Assembly (NCBI GenBank): GCA_000827495.1
Contig: KN817617.1
Span: 62,001 to 126,000 of the forward strand
Length of the DNA: 64,000 bases
From: Hypholoma sublateritium FD-334 SS-4
Lineage: Eukaryota > Basidiomycota > Agaricomycetes > Agaricales > Strophariaceae
Direction of reading: 5' to 3'
Shown: positions 12,228 through 25,013 of the stretch, piece after piece
Position numbering within the stretch: the first letter of the stretch is position 1
Layout of the letters: each line of letters begins with the position of its first letter
Notes under the pieces: model-generated
Told to the model about the DNA's origin: nothing
Seen by the model: the letters and a program-made list of their open reading frames with translations, nothing else
The model's database searches: none
Made by a program: the position numbers and the translations under genes

Positions 12228-14770
12228 ATGGTCGCCGATGCAACCAATGTCCGGGTGTACACCGTTAACGGCGCAGCAGCGGGTTCCTCGTCCNCACTTC
12301 CAGACTGGCTTACACGGAAACGAGCAGCAGCTGGAAAGGGAAAGAAAAGAGTGATAAAGGATCGTCTGGAGGGCTCCATTGAACTTATCCAGGGATTTGA
12401 GTTCCCCGAGGCCAGCAATCGCGTGAAGACCACACGGGACGGACACCATGTTATTGCGACGGGGACGTACAAACCACAGATGCGCGTGTGGGACCTGGAT
12501 CAGCTGTCGCTGAAATTCGAGCGCCATTCTGATGCGGAGAATGTTGATTTTGTTGTGCGTGAGTTGTTCGCTACTCTAGTACCGGCTCGTTAGGTCAATG
12601 CTCATGTTTCGTCTTCTAGATTCTGTCGGACGACTGGACGAAGACCGTACATCTGCAAAATGATCGCACTATCGAGCTGCATACCCAGGGCGGATTCCAC
12701 TATCGCACAAGGATACCGCGCTTTGGGCGCTCGCTCGCCTACCATTTCCCCTCGTGCGACACTTACGTCGCGGCGTCGGGGAACGAGGTCTACCGTCTGA
12801 ATCTGGACCAAGGGCGCTTTATGAGCCCTCTGGTGCTGGAAGACGGTGACGATGGGGAGATTCTCGGAGTCAATGTCATCGACATCAACCCCGCGCACCA
12901 CCTGCTTGCACTGGGGATCGACGGGAACGGTACGACGCAGTTCTGGGACCCCCGCTCGCGGTCATGTGTGGGCACCCTGCGTCTGCCGCGAGACCGACTC
13001 ATGCCGATAAACGCCGTCTCCGATACACTGAGCGTCACCGCCATCGCCTCGAGGGCGGACGGTCTGTCGTACGCCGTCGGAACGTCGACGGGACACACCC
13101 TACTGTATGATATCCGTGCGGCGAAGCCATTCGCCATGAAAGACCAAGGATATGGTCTCCCCGTCCACAACGTATCATGGATTGAAGGTGGCAGCCGGAT
13201 GGCCGGCGACGGGATGGTCATGAGCTCGGACAAAAAAGTCGTCAAAATTTGGGACCGAAATAATGTATGTCCTCAAGTTTTTATACCATAGCCCCATCCT
13301 AATTATCTGCAGCCTGCGTCCAATTTTGCCTCCATCACACCTGTTACGGACCTTAACGACGTGCACCATGTCCCCGGAAGCGGCCTTATCATGTCGGCCA
13401 ACGAGGGCATCCAAATGTGCACATATTACATCCCCCAACTTGGCCCTGCACCCAGATGGGCCAGCTTCCTGGAAAATATCACGGAGGAGATGGAGGACCA
13501 AACGACACGCTCTGTATATGAAGACTACAAATTTGTCGAGAGGAACGAGCTCAGAACGTATGTCTTCAGTGATCGTAACACATTTGGTCGGACTAATGTA
13601 TTCACATATGCTTTCATAGTCTGGGACTGGATCACCTCGTCGGGACACCTGCGCTCAAGCCGTACATGCACGGCTACTTTCTTTCCCTCAAACTATACGA
13701 CACCGCGCGCATCATCGCCAACCCCTTCGCCTACGACGAACACCGCGAGAAGCTCGTTCGCGAGAAATTGGAGAAAGAGGCCGAGAGTCGTATCCGTGCC
13801 AAGAAGCAGCCCGGCGTCAAAGTCAACAAGGCGCTCGCGGAGAAAATTCTCAGGGACGAGGAGAAGGCCAAACTGCGCGCGGAGAAGAAGAACGCGCGCA
13901 AGCCTGCGGGGGGGGGCATGGACGTCGACGCCGAGGCAGAAAAGGAGACCGCTCCCGCTCGCCCGAACATCCTGTCGGACCCCCGTTTCGCGAAGGTGTT
14001 CGAGGACCCAGCGTTCACGATCGACGAAGCGTCGCGCGAGTACGCGCTCCTCAACCCGTCGTCCGTCGCGCACAACCCCGCGCAGCGTGGCAAGACCGCC
14101 GTCGAGGAGGAGGAGGAGGAGAGCGACAAGGTATCCAGCGACGGACTCGGAGGGAGCGCCAGCGAGAGCGACGGCGAGGCGAGCGACGCGGACAGCGACA
14201 GCAGTGCAGAAGGAGGTGCGTCATTTCTCGTTCGGCGCGCTCTAGTGCGCGCGAGGCTCATGCTCGCTATTCTTCGTAGAGCTCACAAAGTTCGATCCGC
14301 GATCGAACCCTGGCCAGCGCAATTTCCGTGCCGAGGAAGCGTACGCACGGGAGAAGGCTGAGACGCGCAAGTCGTGGACGTCGAAAAAGGTCAACATGGT
14401 CCCCTTGCGGGCACAGGCGGGCGGCGCGTCGCAGAGCGCCGGTGATAGGGGTGCGACGTTCGGCGAGCGCCGCGCGCCGCGAGCTTCTTTCAGAAAATCC
14501 AGTGAAACTAGACAAACGAGACCAGAAGACGCGCCGATGGAGATCAGCTGGGTGCCCTCTGAATCGGCAGGGAAAGCGGGCGATGACGGGGAAGGCAGAT
14601 TGAAGGCCAAGGCGCCACGCAGGAAGGGGGTGGAGTCGTTCGGTGCTGGCCTGGAGCGCGGAGTGGAAGAAAATGCTAATGTAGAAGATGCGGAGAGGCA
14701 GGGCAGGACGCAGAGGAGAAAGGGGGTCCGCAGTGGGAGCAAAAATGTCTTCCGGCAGATGGACAGATAG
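12228..14770 (+). CDS. Nucleolar protein 10 / Enp2 (WD-repeat ribosome biogenesis factor)
   Basis: Nucleolar WD-repeat protein needed for early 18S rRNA processing in the small-subunit processome. The start at 12228 reads MVADATNVRVYTVNG, followed by LPDWLTRKRAAAGKGKK, a NOL10 hallmark. The beta-propeller follows: HHVIATGTYKPQMRVWDLDQ, SDDWTKTVHLQNDRTIELHT, HLLALGIDGNGTTQFWDPRS, AVGTSTGHTLLYDIR, SSDKKVVKIWDRNN and VPGSGLIMSANEGIQMCTY. Then come PALKPYMHGYFLSLKLYDTA and a charged C-terminal region with ILSDPRFAKVFEDPAFTID, the NUC153-type motif of this family, an acidic Glu/Ser/Asp stretch, and a basic tail ending FRQMDR. About five short introns are seen; one donor is GTGCGT near 12556. An ambiguous base at 12294 falls in exon 1. 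Enp2 is the expected orthologue name in yeast. Confidence 0.93.
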
Positions 14771-15099
14771 TCGGCATTGCAGTATCAGTATGGTATAGAC
14801 GCGTCATATGTTTTCCGTCACTCCCCTTTTTTCCCTGCTGAATCACTACTGGCCCATGGCTTCGTTGGCCCAAAAAACATGAGGTCCGCTGTAACCCAAT
14901 GATATTAAACATACGAATGGTCTCCCCAGGATTGGCTGAGTCACATTGAAATTCGTTCTTTCGGGTTTGTGGCACCTACACAGAGTACATATCTACGCCC
15001 TACCTGCACCAGCGCTCAAAATGATTGGCAGATCGCTAGCATCGAGGCTATTAGTGAAAGTCACATGGTGGGAGCAGAATATATAGGCCACTTCGCCGA
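14771..15099. other. Convergent intergenic space
   Basis: A 329-bp gap between two genes pointing at each other (NOL10 from the left, the dehydrogenase from the right). It should contain both 3' untranslated regions. No gene or repeat seen. Confidence 0.5.
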
Positions 15100-16763
15100 T
15101 CACGGGCGCAATGCGACCTTGCATGCCGTCTTGCTGCTCATCTTCGCGAGCGCCTTGTCGAAATCACGAATCGAGAAAACGTCCGTGACCTGGAGGGGAA
15201 AGTTTTAGAAAATGAAATTAGAAGGGGAGAAAGAGCGACCACTTTCCATTCCTTTGACTTTGATCTTGCCACTGTCGAGATAGGCCACGGCCCGAGGAAA
15301 GCAGTGGGTTTGTGCGAACGAACCGATGATCTTTTAGTGTGTGATAGTTCAATTTTACGACTTTGTGAAAAGAGTGAGCCATTTCGCGCACCTTGATCTC
15401 GTCCTGGAATATCTTCGCCGGGGACCAGTGCACTAGATCGCTATTCGAGTACACTCCATACACCATCAAGGTTCCTCCACGCCGGACAAAGCCTAATGCA
15501 TCGTTGGCCACTTTCTCCGAGCCAGTTGCTTCGATCTAACAGCCCATATGACGGTGGGGAATGAGTATCTCTTATACTCATGATTTTAAAAATAAAGGAT
15601 TAGACAGGGTTCTTACAACGACGTCGAAACCATGTTTGTAGTCTTCTTTCAGCTTGGCCCACTGGGAAGCAGGATCGTCGCGGTCAAGCTCGATGTACTC
15701 GTCCGCCGCGTCGAGCTGTCTAGCGATTTGCGTCTTTATGCCCTTGTTCGCCGCAATAACGACCTTGGAAGCCCCGTTTAGCTTCAGCAGCTGCGCGAGG
15801 ATAAGGCCTGGAAATAGGACGCGTATTAGAAGCTCAGAACGCAATCAGCGGCAAAGCATGATATGACTGACCAGTCGGGCCAGCGCCGAGTACCAACGCT
15901 TCGATGCCAACTGGCGGATTGAGCCTATCCATCCCATGTATCGCACACGACGCAGGTTCCACAAGGGTCGCTTCTTCATCTGTCAGATTCGTAATCTTGT
16001 AGAGCTTCTTCCCGTGTCTGCAAATCCCGCACAAGGTTGGGATTACCGCACGGCAGATTGGCCGGGCGGGGGGGGGGACTCACATGGCGACATATCCCGC
16101 GAACCCGCCCGCCATCGTAACACCGAGGCTATCGAAGTTCTCGCACAGCACATACTGTCCGCGGCGGCAGTAAAAGCAGTGGTCGCACTAGCAGGGAGAC
16201 GCGCGCTTAGCGAGGGGTCCTTACGTGCAAGGTGAGGTCTTACGAGGATGGCGTTATCAGCGACGCAGCGATCGCCGACCGCGAAGCCCTCGACGGCCTC
16301 GCCGACCTGCGAAATAACCCCGACGATTTCATGGCCGGGGATGAGCTAGGATATTATTGAGCACGGCTCGCAGGCGCAGAAGCCTGAGCGGCGCCAAACC
16401 CGCAACTGGCAGCGTGCACTCACCGGGAACTTGCCGATGAATTCACCCTTGGATCAGAAATCAGACTGCGGACGCGCACGATGGAAAGCGTTCTGGGTAC
16501 GGACTTCTGCGAGGTGCTGGTCGGTCCCACATATTCCACAGCATGTTACTATTTCGCGCACCGGGGGGTGTTCTATTAGTCATGATGCATTCTGGGATGG
16601 ACGCAGGTGGCATACCTTTGAGCAGGACTTGATCAGGCGCGATCTGTGGGATCGGCACTGAGATAATGTCGAGCTCGCGGGGCTGGCGGATAAGAAGTTG
16701 AACAGCGTGCTTAGCCTCTGTGTCGCGATTAAAGAGTGGTTTGTGCGCACAGCATGATAGCAT
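15100..16763 (-). CDS. Zinc-dependent medium-chain dehydrogenase, polyol/sorbitol type
   Basis: Probably a cytosolic NAD(P)-dependent polyol (sorbitol, xylitol or arabinitol) dehydrogenase; the substrate cannot be read from sequence. Spliced exons give [17 protein letters not shown], then [19 protein letters not shown] (catalytic zinc Cys), [16 protein letters not shown] (catalytic His-Glu), GDRCVADN, the structural-zinc segment [29 protein letters not shown], the Rossmann motif [34 protein letters not shown], and after an intron [20 protein letters not shown]. The end is [20 protein letters not shown] with stop at 15100. Several introns interrupt it; two use GTGAGT or GTGCGC donors, and the one near 16082 carries a C run (16068-16077). 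The start is the least certain part: an ATG at 16763 gives [14 protein letters not shown], but a small upstream exon is possible. Confidence 0.88.
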
Positions 16764-17734
16764 ACAGCATCCATCATAGCCATCGTTGGAGAAGATATTC
16801 TGGGGGAGATGCTTATGGAATTTCGCAGACTTATGTCACCTTTTGGTCACCGTGCAGGAGAAGGATGGTCCTGAGAGGGGATAGGAGGTCAGTAGATTGT
16901 TTTATCGTGTATTTTGGGGTAAATACCATCTTGATGGGCGGGATCCACGGCCCCATAGCGGTCGTGCGGTCCGAGGTGGAGCAGGCGTATATGCTTTTCC
17001 GAGATGGCTTCCCAAGTGCACGCGTACTAGGTCGTAGTCTCTTTTCTTCTAATTTTCATTATGACAGATGATTATCATGATCTCAGCGAGATCTCAAGTC
17101 ATATTCTGTCGTTTTTGCACTCAATGCCACGCATTCGTTGCAATTTTTGAATCCATTGAGTTCGGGAAGGCCGAGCCAGGAACCAGGAACATGTTCAAGT
17201 GCTGTGACTGTCGCCCCTTATAGAAACAATCCTGAATGGATTTATAGCTCAACATAACTTCCATGAGTTTACCATGTCCGCGGGCACACTGAAAAAATAT
17301 CCAGGGTGTGGCGCAACATGAGTATTTCGGCCATGGAGAACAGCACTCACAGTGGCACATGCGAACATCCAAACGGCGGAATCCGGACGCGTCCTTCACT
17401 CTGAGTCTTAGTACCCCGTAGTAACCGCGCTTTCCGCAATTCTTCGACACCGTCGTACCCGGTATAAAACGCGGCATACCTTCGTCGACAATTTGTCCCA
17501 TACTGACTTACCTGTGGAACTTCATAGCAGTTGGGTTGGACATGATGCATGATGAGTGGATGATGGTAAGGAAGAAATGAGTATTATAAGACCCGGGCCG
17601 GACTCTGTACCCTTGAGAGTAGATGATCATGTGACTAGCTTTAATATACACCCACTTTCGGCTTTTCGGAGCTCCCCAGAAAAAAGTTCAGAGCGCTATG
17701 ACTCGAGAGCACTTTCGTCTGCATTACCTCAATC
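16764..17734. other. Divergent intergenic region of dehydrogenase and LYS2
   Basis: About 970 bp between the 5' ends of the dehydrogenase (minus) and LYS2 (plus), so it must hold both promoters. A minus-strand frame at 17347-17550 beginning MHHVQPNCYEVPQ and another near 17121-17501 are open but resemble nothing known, and may be chance. No clear TATA box was placed. Confidence 0.45.
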
Positions 17735-20700
17735 ATGGCCGATGAGCGTCTGAATAGGGTCCTAGCCAGGCTCCAGAATATCCCATCCATCTCACTTCCT
17801 ACTGATTATCCAAGGCCAACAGGAACCCACAAATTTATCGAGTCTGTGCACTCAGCTCAACTCTCGGAACAGGCATCGCTCAGCCTCCTCAAACTTGTGC
17901 TGTACACAGAAGATGATGAAGGCGAAGAGGATGACGAGGAGCCTTCTGTGAAGCGACCATCGGCGTTCCATTTGGTTCTGGCAGCGTTCACCGTGCTTTT
18001 GCACAGGTACACCGGAGACACAGATATCGTCGTAGGATCATCATCTGCGTCTGCACGCGAACCCCTGATTTTGAGGTTCCCTGTCGACCCTTTGGATCCG
18101 TACTGGGCCATTGTGCGACGTGTGCAACAAATCGAGCAAGAAGCTGAGGCGGACGCTGTACCCTACGATGTCATCACGCGAGCGTTGCACAAGGGCAAGG
18201 AGGAGGGCCAGGACGCACCTCTTTTCCGCGTTCGATTCTTCGACGAGACGGATGAGCCTACCGACAGCTTTATTGGGTCCACCAATGTCACGTCCGATCT
18301 CACTGTTTTTATCACTAGACCACCAACTACAACACGCGCATCGCTCGCACCACGCATCTCCCTCCGCGTCGTTTACAATTCATTGCTTTTCACATCCACG
18401 CGCATATCAACGTTTATCGACCAACTCTCAGTCTTTTTACGAAAGGTCGCTTCCAATCCTTTAGCACCAGTTGGCGCCGTACCCTTGTTAACTTCAAGCC
18501 AAAAAGCCAAGCTCCCCGACCCGACTGCCGATCTGGACTGGTGTGGGTGGAAGGGCGCAATTACTGATGTATTTTCTCGAAATGCGCGCGAAAATCCTGA
18601 CAGACCCTGTGTCGTTCAATGCTTACCAGGGAAGGTCCCCGAAGTGCCCCAAGAAAGAGTCATCTACACATACAACGCCATCCTTCGCGCGTCCAATGTC
18701 CTTGCCCATCATCTCATAAAGAACGGGATCCAACGCGAAGAAGTGGTCATGGTCTACGCGCACCGAAGCGTCGATCTCGTGGTTGCTGTCATGGCCGTAT
18801 TAAAAGCAGGCGCAACATTCTCTGTAATTGGTGCGCAGTATTGTTGTACGTTACACTAATTCAGTGGCTGATACAGAAACCAAGATCCTGCCTACCCGCC
18901 CTCGCGGCAGATCATATACCTTCGCGTCGCGCAACCGCGCGGTCTCGTCGTTTTGAAAGGCGCTGGGAAAATCGGCGCTTCTGTACGGGAATTCCTCACG
19001 GAGGAGCTGAAAATTAAGATCGAAGTCCCTGCACTAGAGGTCTTCCCCGATGGCAGCATCGTCGGCGGCCTGGACGCGGACGGAGATGTTCTGCAAGCTC
19101 ACGTTCATCTCGGCGAAACGGATCCCAACGTCGTCCTCGGCCCCGACAGTGTCGGCACATTGTCCTTCACCAGCGGAAGCACCGGAATCCCCAAGGGCGT
19201 CCGTGGGCGCCACTTCAGCTTGACCCATTTCTTCCCATGGATGGGCCAACGCTTTGGCTTGGACGAAAATTCAAAATTCACGATGCTCAGCGGGATCGCT
19301 CACGATCCTATCCAGCGGGACAGTAAGTCATATTCCAGATTTTATATATCGGGGCTTACCGTATGATATAGTGTTCACGCCACTTTTCCTCGGGGCGCAG
19401 CTGCACGTCCCTACCGCCGACGACATTGGCACGCCAGGCCGCCTGGCAGAGTGGATGGCCGAAAGCGAAGTCACGGTCACCCATCTGACACCTGCTATGG
19501 GCCAGCTTTTGTCTGCACAAGCCACGCGCCAAATCCCTACCCTCCGAAACGCGTTCTTTGTCGGAGACGTTCTTACCAAACGTGACTGCCTCCGCCTACA
19601 GGCGCTCGCCGCGAATGTGCGCATCATTAACATGTACGGCACAACCGAGACGCAGCGCGCTGTGTCGTACTTCGCGATCCCACCCGTAGCGGAGGACTCG
19701 ACATTCCTCGCGACGCAGAAGGACATCATGCCCGCCGGGGAGGGCATGATCGACGTGCAGCTGCTCGTGGTAAACAGGAACGACAGGAACATCCCCTGTG
19801 CGGTCGGCGAGGTCGGCGAGATCTACGTACGCTCAGGTGGGCTCGCGGAGGGCTACCTGGACGCCGACACGAGCGCGGAAAAGTTCGTCGCCAACTGGTT
19901 CTCCGCGAAGGCACCGCCGCGGAAGGACTCGATTCTGCACCCGGAAGGCCGCCTCGCGGGGCCGGAGTCGCGGCACTGGAAGGGCATCAGGGATCGCATG
20001 TACCGCTCGGGGGATCTTGGAAGGTATCTGCCGGATGGCATCGTTGAGTGTACGGGTAGGGCAGACGACCAGGTTAAGATTCGCGGGTTCCGCATCGAAC
20101 TCGGCGAGATCGACACGCATCTCAGCCAACATCCGCTCGTGCGCGAAAATGTCACCTTGGTGCGCCGCGATAAGGACGAGGAGAAGATCCTCGTGAGCTA
20201 TTTCGTGCCGCTGGATAACCCCAGTCTGCTCGACTTCGCAAGCGAGGTGGAAGGCGACGAAGAAGCGAAGGGGGTCATGCAAGGCATGAAGCGGTATCGG
20301 CGCCTCATCAAAGATATCCGCGAGCACCTGAAGAAAAAGCTCCCGAGCTACAGTGTGCCGACGCGTATGTGATCGTTGATTTTTATCTGGCAGAAATTCT
20401 GACCGTGTGGGCTGCATCCTAGTGTTCGTCCCCCTCTCGCGGATGCCGCTGAATCCCAATGGCAAGATCGACAAACCGGCACTTCCCTTCCCTGACACGG
20501 CGCAGGCGTCGTATACTGCACCCGCGCCTTCCGCACCCGGCTTGAGCCCGACTGAGATCACAATGCAGAGCATATGGACCACCATCCTGCCCAACGCGCC
20601 CCAGCCCATCCCGGCCGATGAGAGCTTCTTCGATCTCGGCGGCCACTCGATCCTCGCAACCCGCCTAATCTTCGAGATCCGCAAGGTGTTCGTGGTCGAG

Positions 20701-22279
20701 GCGCCACTGGGGCTGATCTTCGAACAGCCGACGATTGCAGGCCTAGTCGAGGCCGTGGACGCGCTGCGAAACGGCGATCTCGGATTTGCGTACAAGAAGC
20801 CCACCGCCACGTCGACAGTAGGCGCGGGTCCAGCTGACGCGAAAAAGGTGGCCGTGGAATACGGAGAGGACTATCTCGCGCTGCTGGGCAGACTGCAAGC
20901 GTCCTACCCCGCGCTGCCAGCAGGCTTCGACGCGGGCCCTGTTACGGTGTTCCTCACCGGCGCCACAGGTTTCCTTGGCGCGTTCGTGCTGCATGACCTG
21001 CTTTCGCGCGTGGAGAGGGTCAAGAAGGTGATCTGCCTTGTGCGCGGGAAGACTGTGGAACAGGGACTGGCCCGTCTCAAGGAAGGTTCCACAGATAGGT
21101 GCGTCTGGGCGGACGAGTGGGTTGCGAGCGGGCGGCTCGAAGTCGTTACTGGAGATCTTGGCTTGGACAATTTTGGCCTGGATGACGCGGTCTGGACGCG
21201 CGTTGCCAACGACGCTGACGTGGTTCTGCATAATGGGGCACTTGTGAGTCGATCTCTGGTCCCGACACAAGTATCGGTTGCTTATGGCGGATTTCAGGTT
21301 CATTGGGTATTCCCCTACGAGAAATTGCGGTCACCCAACGTCCTCGGAACGCTCACTGCGATCAATCTCGCATCGGCAGGCAAGCAGAAGGTCTTTGTGT
21401 TCGTGTCGTCGACTTCGGCGATCGACACAGATCACTATGTGCAACTCTCTGAGTCGCTCGCACGTACCGGGTCGACTAGTAAAGGTGTCCCCGAAAGCGA
21501 CGACCTTGAGGGCGCAAAGTCCGCGCTGAAGACGGGGTACGGGCAGTCCAAATGGGTCTCCGAAAAGCTGTTGTTTGAGGCTGGCAAGCGGGGACTGCGC
21601 GGCCATATCGTGCGTCCGGGCTACGTCGTCGGTGACTCACGGAGCGCCGGTGAGTCTACCATCTAACGTGTTTGATCACTTCACCAATCTGATTTTATTG
21701 TCAGTAACCAACACGGACGACTTCGTTTGGAGAATGGTCAAGGGGTGCATCCAGCTTGGGCTGGTCCCTGATATCAACAACACGATCAACATGGTCCCTG
21801 TCGACCATGTCGCGCTCTGCACCACGCTCGCGGCCGTCTCCCCCCTGCCGGACGCGGCCCTTTCAGTTCTGCACATCACCGCGCGGCCGGCGCCCACATT
21901 CAACGGCATGCTTTCCGCGCTGCCGACGTATGGCTTTCCGACGACGCCTTGCGAATACCTCGTGTGGCGCCGCCGGCTCGAACAGCACGTCATGGAGGTC
22001 GGCGACAACGCACTGTTCCCACTGCTGCACTTCGTGCTCGACGATCTCCCGACAAGCACCAAGTCTCCCGAGCTGGATGACACCAACACGCGTGCGCTGC
22101 TTGCGCAGAGTGGTGCGGTGCTGAGCGCGACGGTGGACGACGACCTGATGGGGCTGTATCTTGCGTGGCTCGTTGCCGCCGACTTCCTCCCGCCGCCGTC
22201 GCTGTCGTCCCCGCAGAAGACGCTGCCTGTGCTGGCCAACTCCTCAACCGTCAAGGCTGCGGGCAGGACGGGTGTATGA
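17735..22279 (+). CDS. LYS2: Alpha-aminoadipate reductase (L-aminoadipate-semialdehyde dehydrogenase)
   Basis: Reduces alpha-aminoadipate to its semialdehyde in fungal lysine synthesis and must be activated by phosphopantetheinylation (Lys5). The ATG at 17735 ([16 protein letters not shown]) opens an N-terminal condensation-like domain. The adenylation domain has [15 protein letters not shown] and [14 protein letters not shown], and later [20 protein letters not shown] and [17 protein letters not shown]. The carrier domain has the attachment serine in [16 protein letters not shown]. The reductase domain has [15 protein letters not shown] (NADP binding) and the active site in [13 protein letters not shown]. 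Five introns are inferred near 18833, 19322, 20365, 21244 and 21650, each restoring the family sequence (for example [13 protein letters not shown] and [17 protein letters not shown]). The total of roughly 1,430 residues is close to yeast Lys2. All domains are intact. Confidence 0.96.
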
Positions 22280-22572
22280 GGATCTATTCCTTGTTACAAT
22301 CGCCTATCAAAAATCGCTTTGTGCAATAGAACTATGTAAAACCATCAACGTATGGCAAAAATGTACAATATCAATCCGAGACGTTTATCGACATCTAAAT
22401 ATGCCAGATATATTATGAGTTATTCAAAGTTCTTATTCAAGCACGGGTATGAGCGTCAATATATTGTACATTTAATACAGACAGCTTTTGACAAGATACG
22501 CGTACACGATGTGTGCATTGTCTATAGCAGGAAAACATTTCAAGAAGAAAAAGGTCTGAGGCATGACATTAT

Positions 22573-24381
22573 CTATAAGACGTCCCATTGCGAAGGGGAA
22601 CTTATCGATTCCGACACGGACGAGGCGCTAGAGCGCGGAGGGGCCCTCAAAGCGGAGGTAGACGCGACCGACGCGACCTCCCACTCGCTGCCCGGACCGC
22701 TGCTCGTCGACGCCAAGCTCGGCGCGGTCGAGCGCCACTGGCCTTTTTTGTACCCCAGGCGACGGCGCTTCGCGCCCATTGACACACCCGAGTGCATGGA
22801 CGAGCCGGTGTCCGTCGCGTCGTCGTCTTCGTCACCGCGCACGGAACTTGCAATGCTGAGTGAAGACACGACGCGCTCGCGGATCGTCTCGAGGCTGCAG
22901 CTGCGCTTGAGCGTCGACTTCTCCTCGAGGCGGATGAGGTCGTCGCACTCCTTCTGGTGGCGCGCGAAGACTTCATCCCAGAGCGACGTCGTGCGCAGGC
23001 GAACAGCGGAGGTGTCGTTGTTCGCGTCGTACACCCACTCCGTCGCTAGCATCGCGAAGTACGTGACGTCTTTCCACTCGCACTCACCGGTGCTGAAGAA
23101 CGCACGGCGCCGGATGCCCTCGTTGCGGAAGCCCGCGCGAGCCAGGAGCTCGAGGGTATAGAGTTTATCTGGGTTCTCGACGATGATTGACTGCAGGCGG
23201 TGGCAGTTCGGGTCCTGGAATGCGAACTTGACGACGCCATCGACCGCTCCGAGCAGGCAGTCCTTGCCGCGGTGTTCGGGGTCGATGTATACGCCGAGCC
23301 CACACTCGCCCATGTGCAACGGGTCGAGGAATGTCTGCGACGTCCACAGGTAGATCAGCCCGATTGGCTTGCGCGTCGTCGTCGGCGGTTCGACGGGCTT
23401 CGGGTTGCGCGCGCGCGCGCGCTGCCGTTGCTGCCGGCGCTGCGAAGCAAGGTACTCCTTCACGCGTTGCTCGCGCAGCTCTTGCTGGAAGCGTTTGGCT
23501 GATTCATACACTAGCGTCTGCATGTGGGGATCTTGCTGTAGCTCCGCGGGCTCCTTCGCGGGGCTCGTGTACACCTCCGGGTTGAGGTGCTCGCGCCCAA
23601 CCCCGTCCTCCGCATGCGGGGAGAGGACGGGGGAGGCTCCGTCCAGAACCATGTAGTCAGCCTCCTGCGTGTCTTCGCTGGAGGCGTCTGTGGACGCCTC
23701 GTGCGCCGGCCCCTCGTCCGGCCAATTGATGAAGTCCGACCCCGTCTCGTCCGCCGTGTGAGCCACGTGCATGGGCGCTTCCGCAGCCGGGCCGACCTCC
23801 GGGAACGCACTGGCGTAGATAGGGCTCACGCCCGGCGAACCGCCGGGCAGAGGTACGAGCGGCTCGTCCGCGTCTTCCTCAATCTTCGCCATAAATGCTT
23901 CGCGCCAGAGAAGAACCTTATCACGCTCCGAAAGTGTCGGGAAAAGTGTCTCCGTCGGCGTCGTGGACGCAGCCGCGCGCAGCTCCTGCAGGCGCTCGGA
24001 GACCGGCAGTGACTGCGGGCGCGAGTTAGATTATTTGTGTGCAGTTGATGGAGGTCGACTCACCGTAGTGCGTGAGGAAGCGAGGTAGATTGACTCAGCT
24101 GGCTCGAGTGGCATCACGAGCGCCACTTCCTGCTCAACCTCGTCGTCGCTGATGTACTCCTCTGGCAAGGGTGTTGTCGTTGTCTCGAGCATGACGACGC
24201 CGAAATAGGGAGCACATGCGGCAAATGACAGCAAGTCGTCGGGCTGCGACGTCTCTACGGTCGTCTTCTGCATCTCCTGGAAATATCTCAGGAGGAGGTC
24301 TATGTTATCATCTTGATCTGCGAGACCCGGCGTAACGAACGTCCTCTCTGTGATGTGGGGGGGTGGTTGTACGGTGGGCAT
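22573..24381 (-). CDS. GNAT-fold N-acetyltransferase domain protein
   Basis: About 585 residues with a central GNAT-like acetyltransferase domain flanked by long low-complexity arms. The chosen ATG at 24381 gives MPTVQPPPHITERTFVTPGL. Exon 1 ends ..IYLASSRTT at a GTGAGT donor near 24063, and exon 2 resumes SLPVSERLQELRAAAS and runs unbroken to the stop at 22573. The GNAT core reads PIGLIYLWTSQTFLDPLHM, LGVYIDPEHRGKDCLLGAV (acetyl-CoA loop region, though QxxGxG/A is not perfect) and LELLARAGFRNEGIRRRAFF. Upstream lie acidic spacers and a Gln/Arg-rich basic stretch (RRQQRQRARARNPKP); downstream a Ser-rich tail with MGAKRRRLGYKK, a likely nuclear signal. It converges on LYS2. Substrate unknown; domain call likely, function inferred only. 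Confidence 0.75.
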
Positions 24382-25013
24382 GGTGAGGGTTGAACCTATG
24401 TGCTGTGGGAAAGCAAGTGGCTTGACGGGCGTCTGTTGGGCGGAGTGGGAACTATATAAGTCAGAGGACTGCCTCGCGGTGACTCGTGGGCATGATTTAA
24501 CCGGAAAGATACATACGTCGTGTCGTGAGAATGACTCTATGAAATTCTTTGCACACCATCTAACTTCGGGAATCGGCATACTCTGATTAGCCTGATGCTC
24601 AGCCCAAAATATGCTGAGACTGTTGAGATATCACCTCATAGCCCGTGTATGTTGGAGGGGCACATGTAGAGGAATCGCACATCTATGATTGTATGCAGAC
24701 CTTCGTCCAAGTATGGTTGGATTCAGAGCGGAAAAACTTGCCCACCATTGTGGCAATCCCCATTGCATGAAGCTTCCGTTTATGTAATGCACATACTGCG
24801 CGGCCTTGATAGAGATAAGTAGGCAATTTGCAGTGATTTGAAGATGCAACGTTTTCATGACATCGCTCGGATCCGCGAGATAGCTTGACATTGACGAGAG
24901 CACCCACCAGGACGGCGGTAACTTAATAACATGATGACAGGGCATATCATAGGACGCATATCATATTCGTAGTATGACAGAAAAGAAGAAAACGCAACAA
25001 CGAAAGGAGACCC
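24382..25013. other. Intergenic, GNAT gene to RPL42
   Basis: About 630 bp upstream of the GNAT gene and downstream of RPL42. A minus-strand open frame of about 100 codons (24631-24945) has no recognisable motif and is probably chance. No repeat seen. Confidence 0.45.

Noticed and set aside
19833..20810. A 325-codon antisense frame across LYS2
   Set aside because: It overlaps the adenylation and carrier domains of LYS2, which are unmistakable on the plus strand.
22352..23161. A 269-codon plus-strand frame after LYS2
   Set aside because: Most of it is antisense to the GNAT gene's long exon, which has domain sense on the minus strand.
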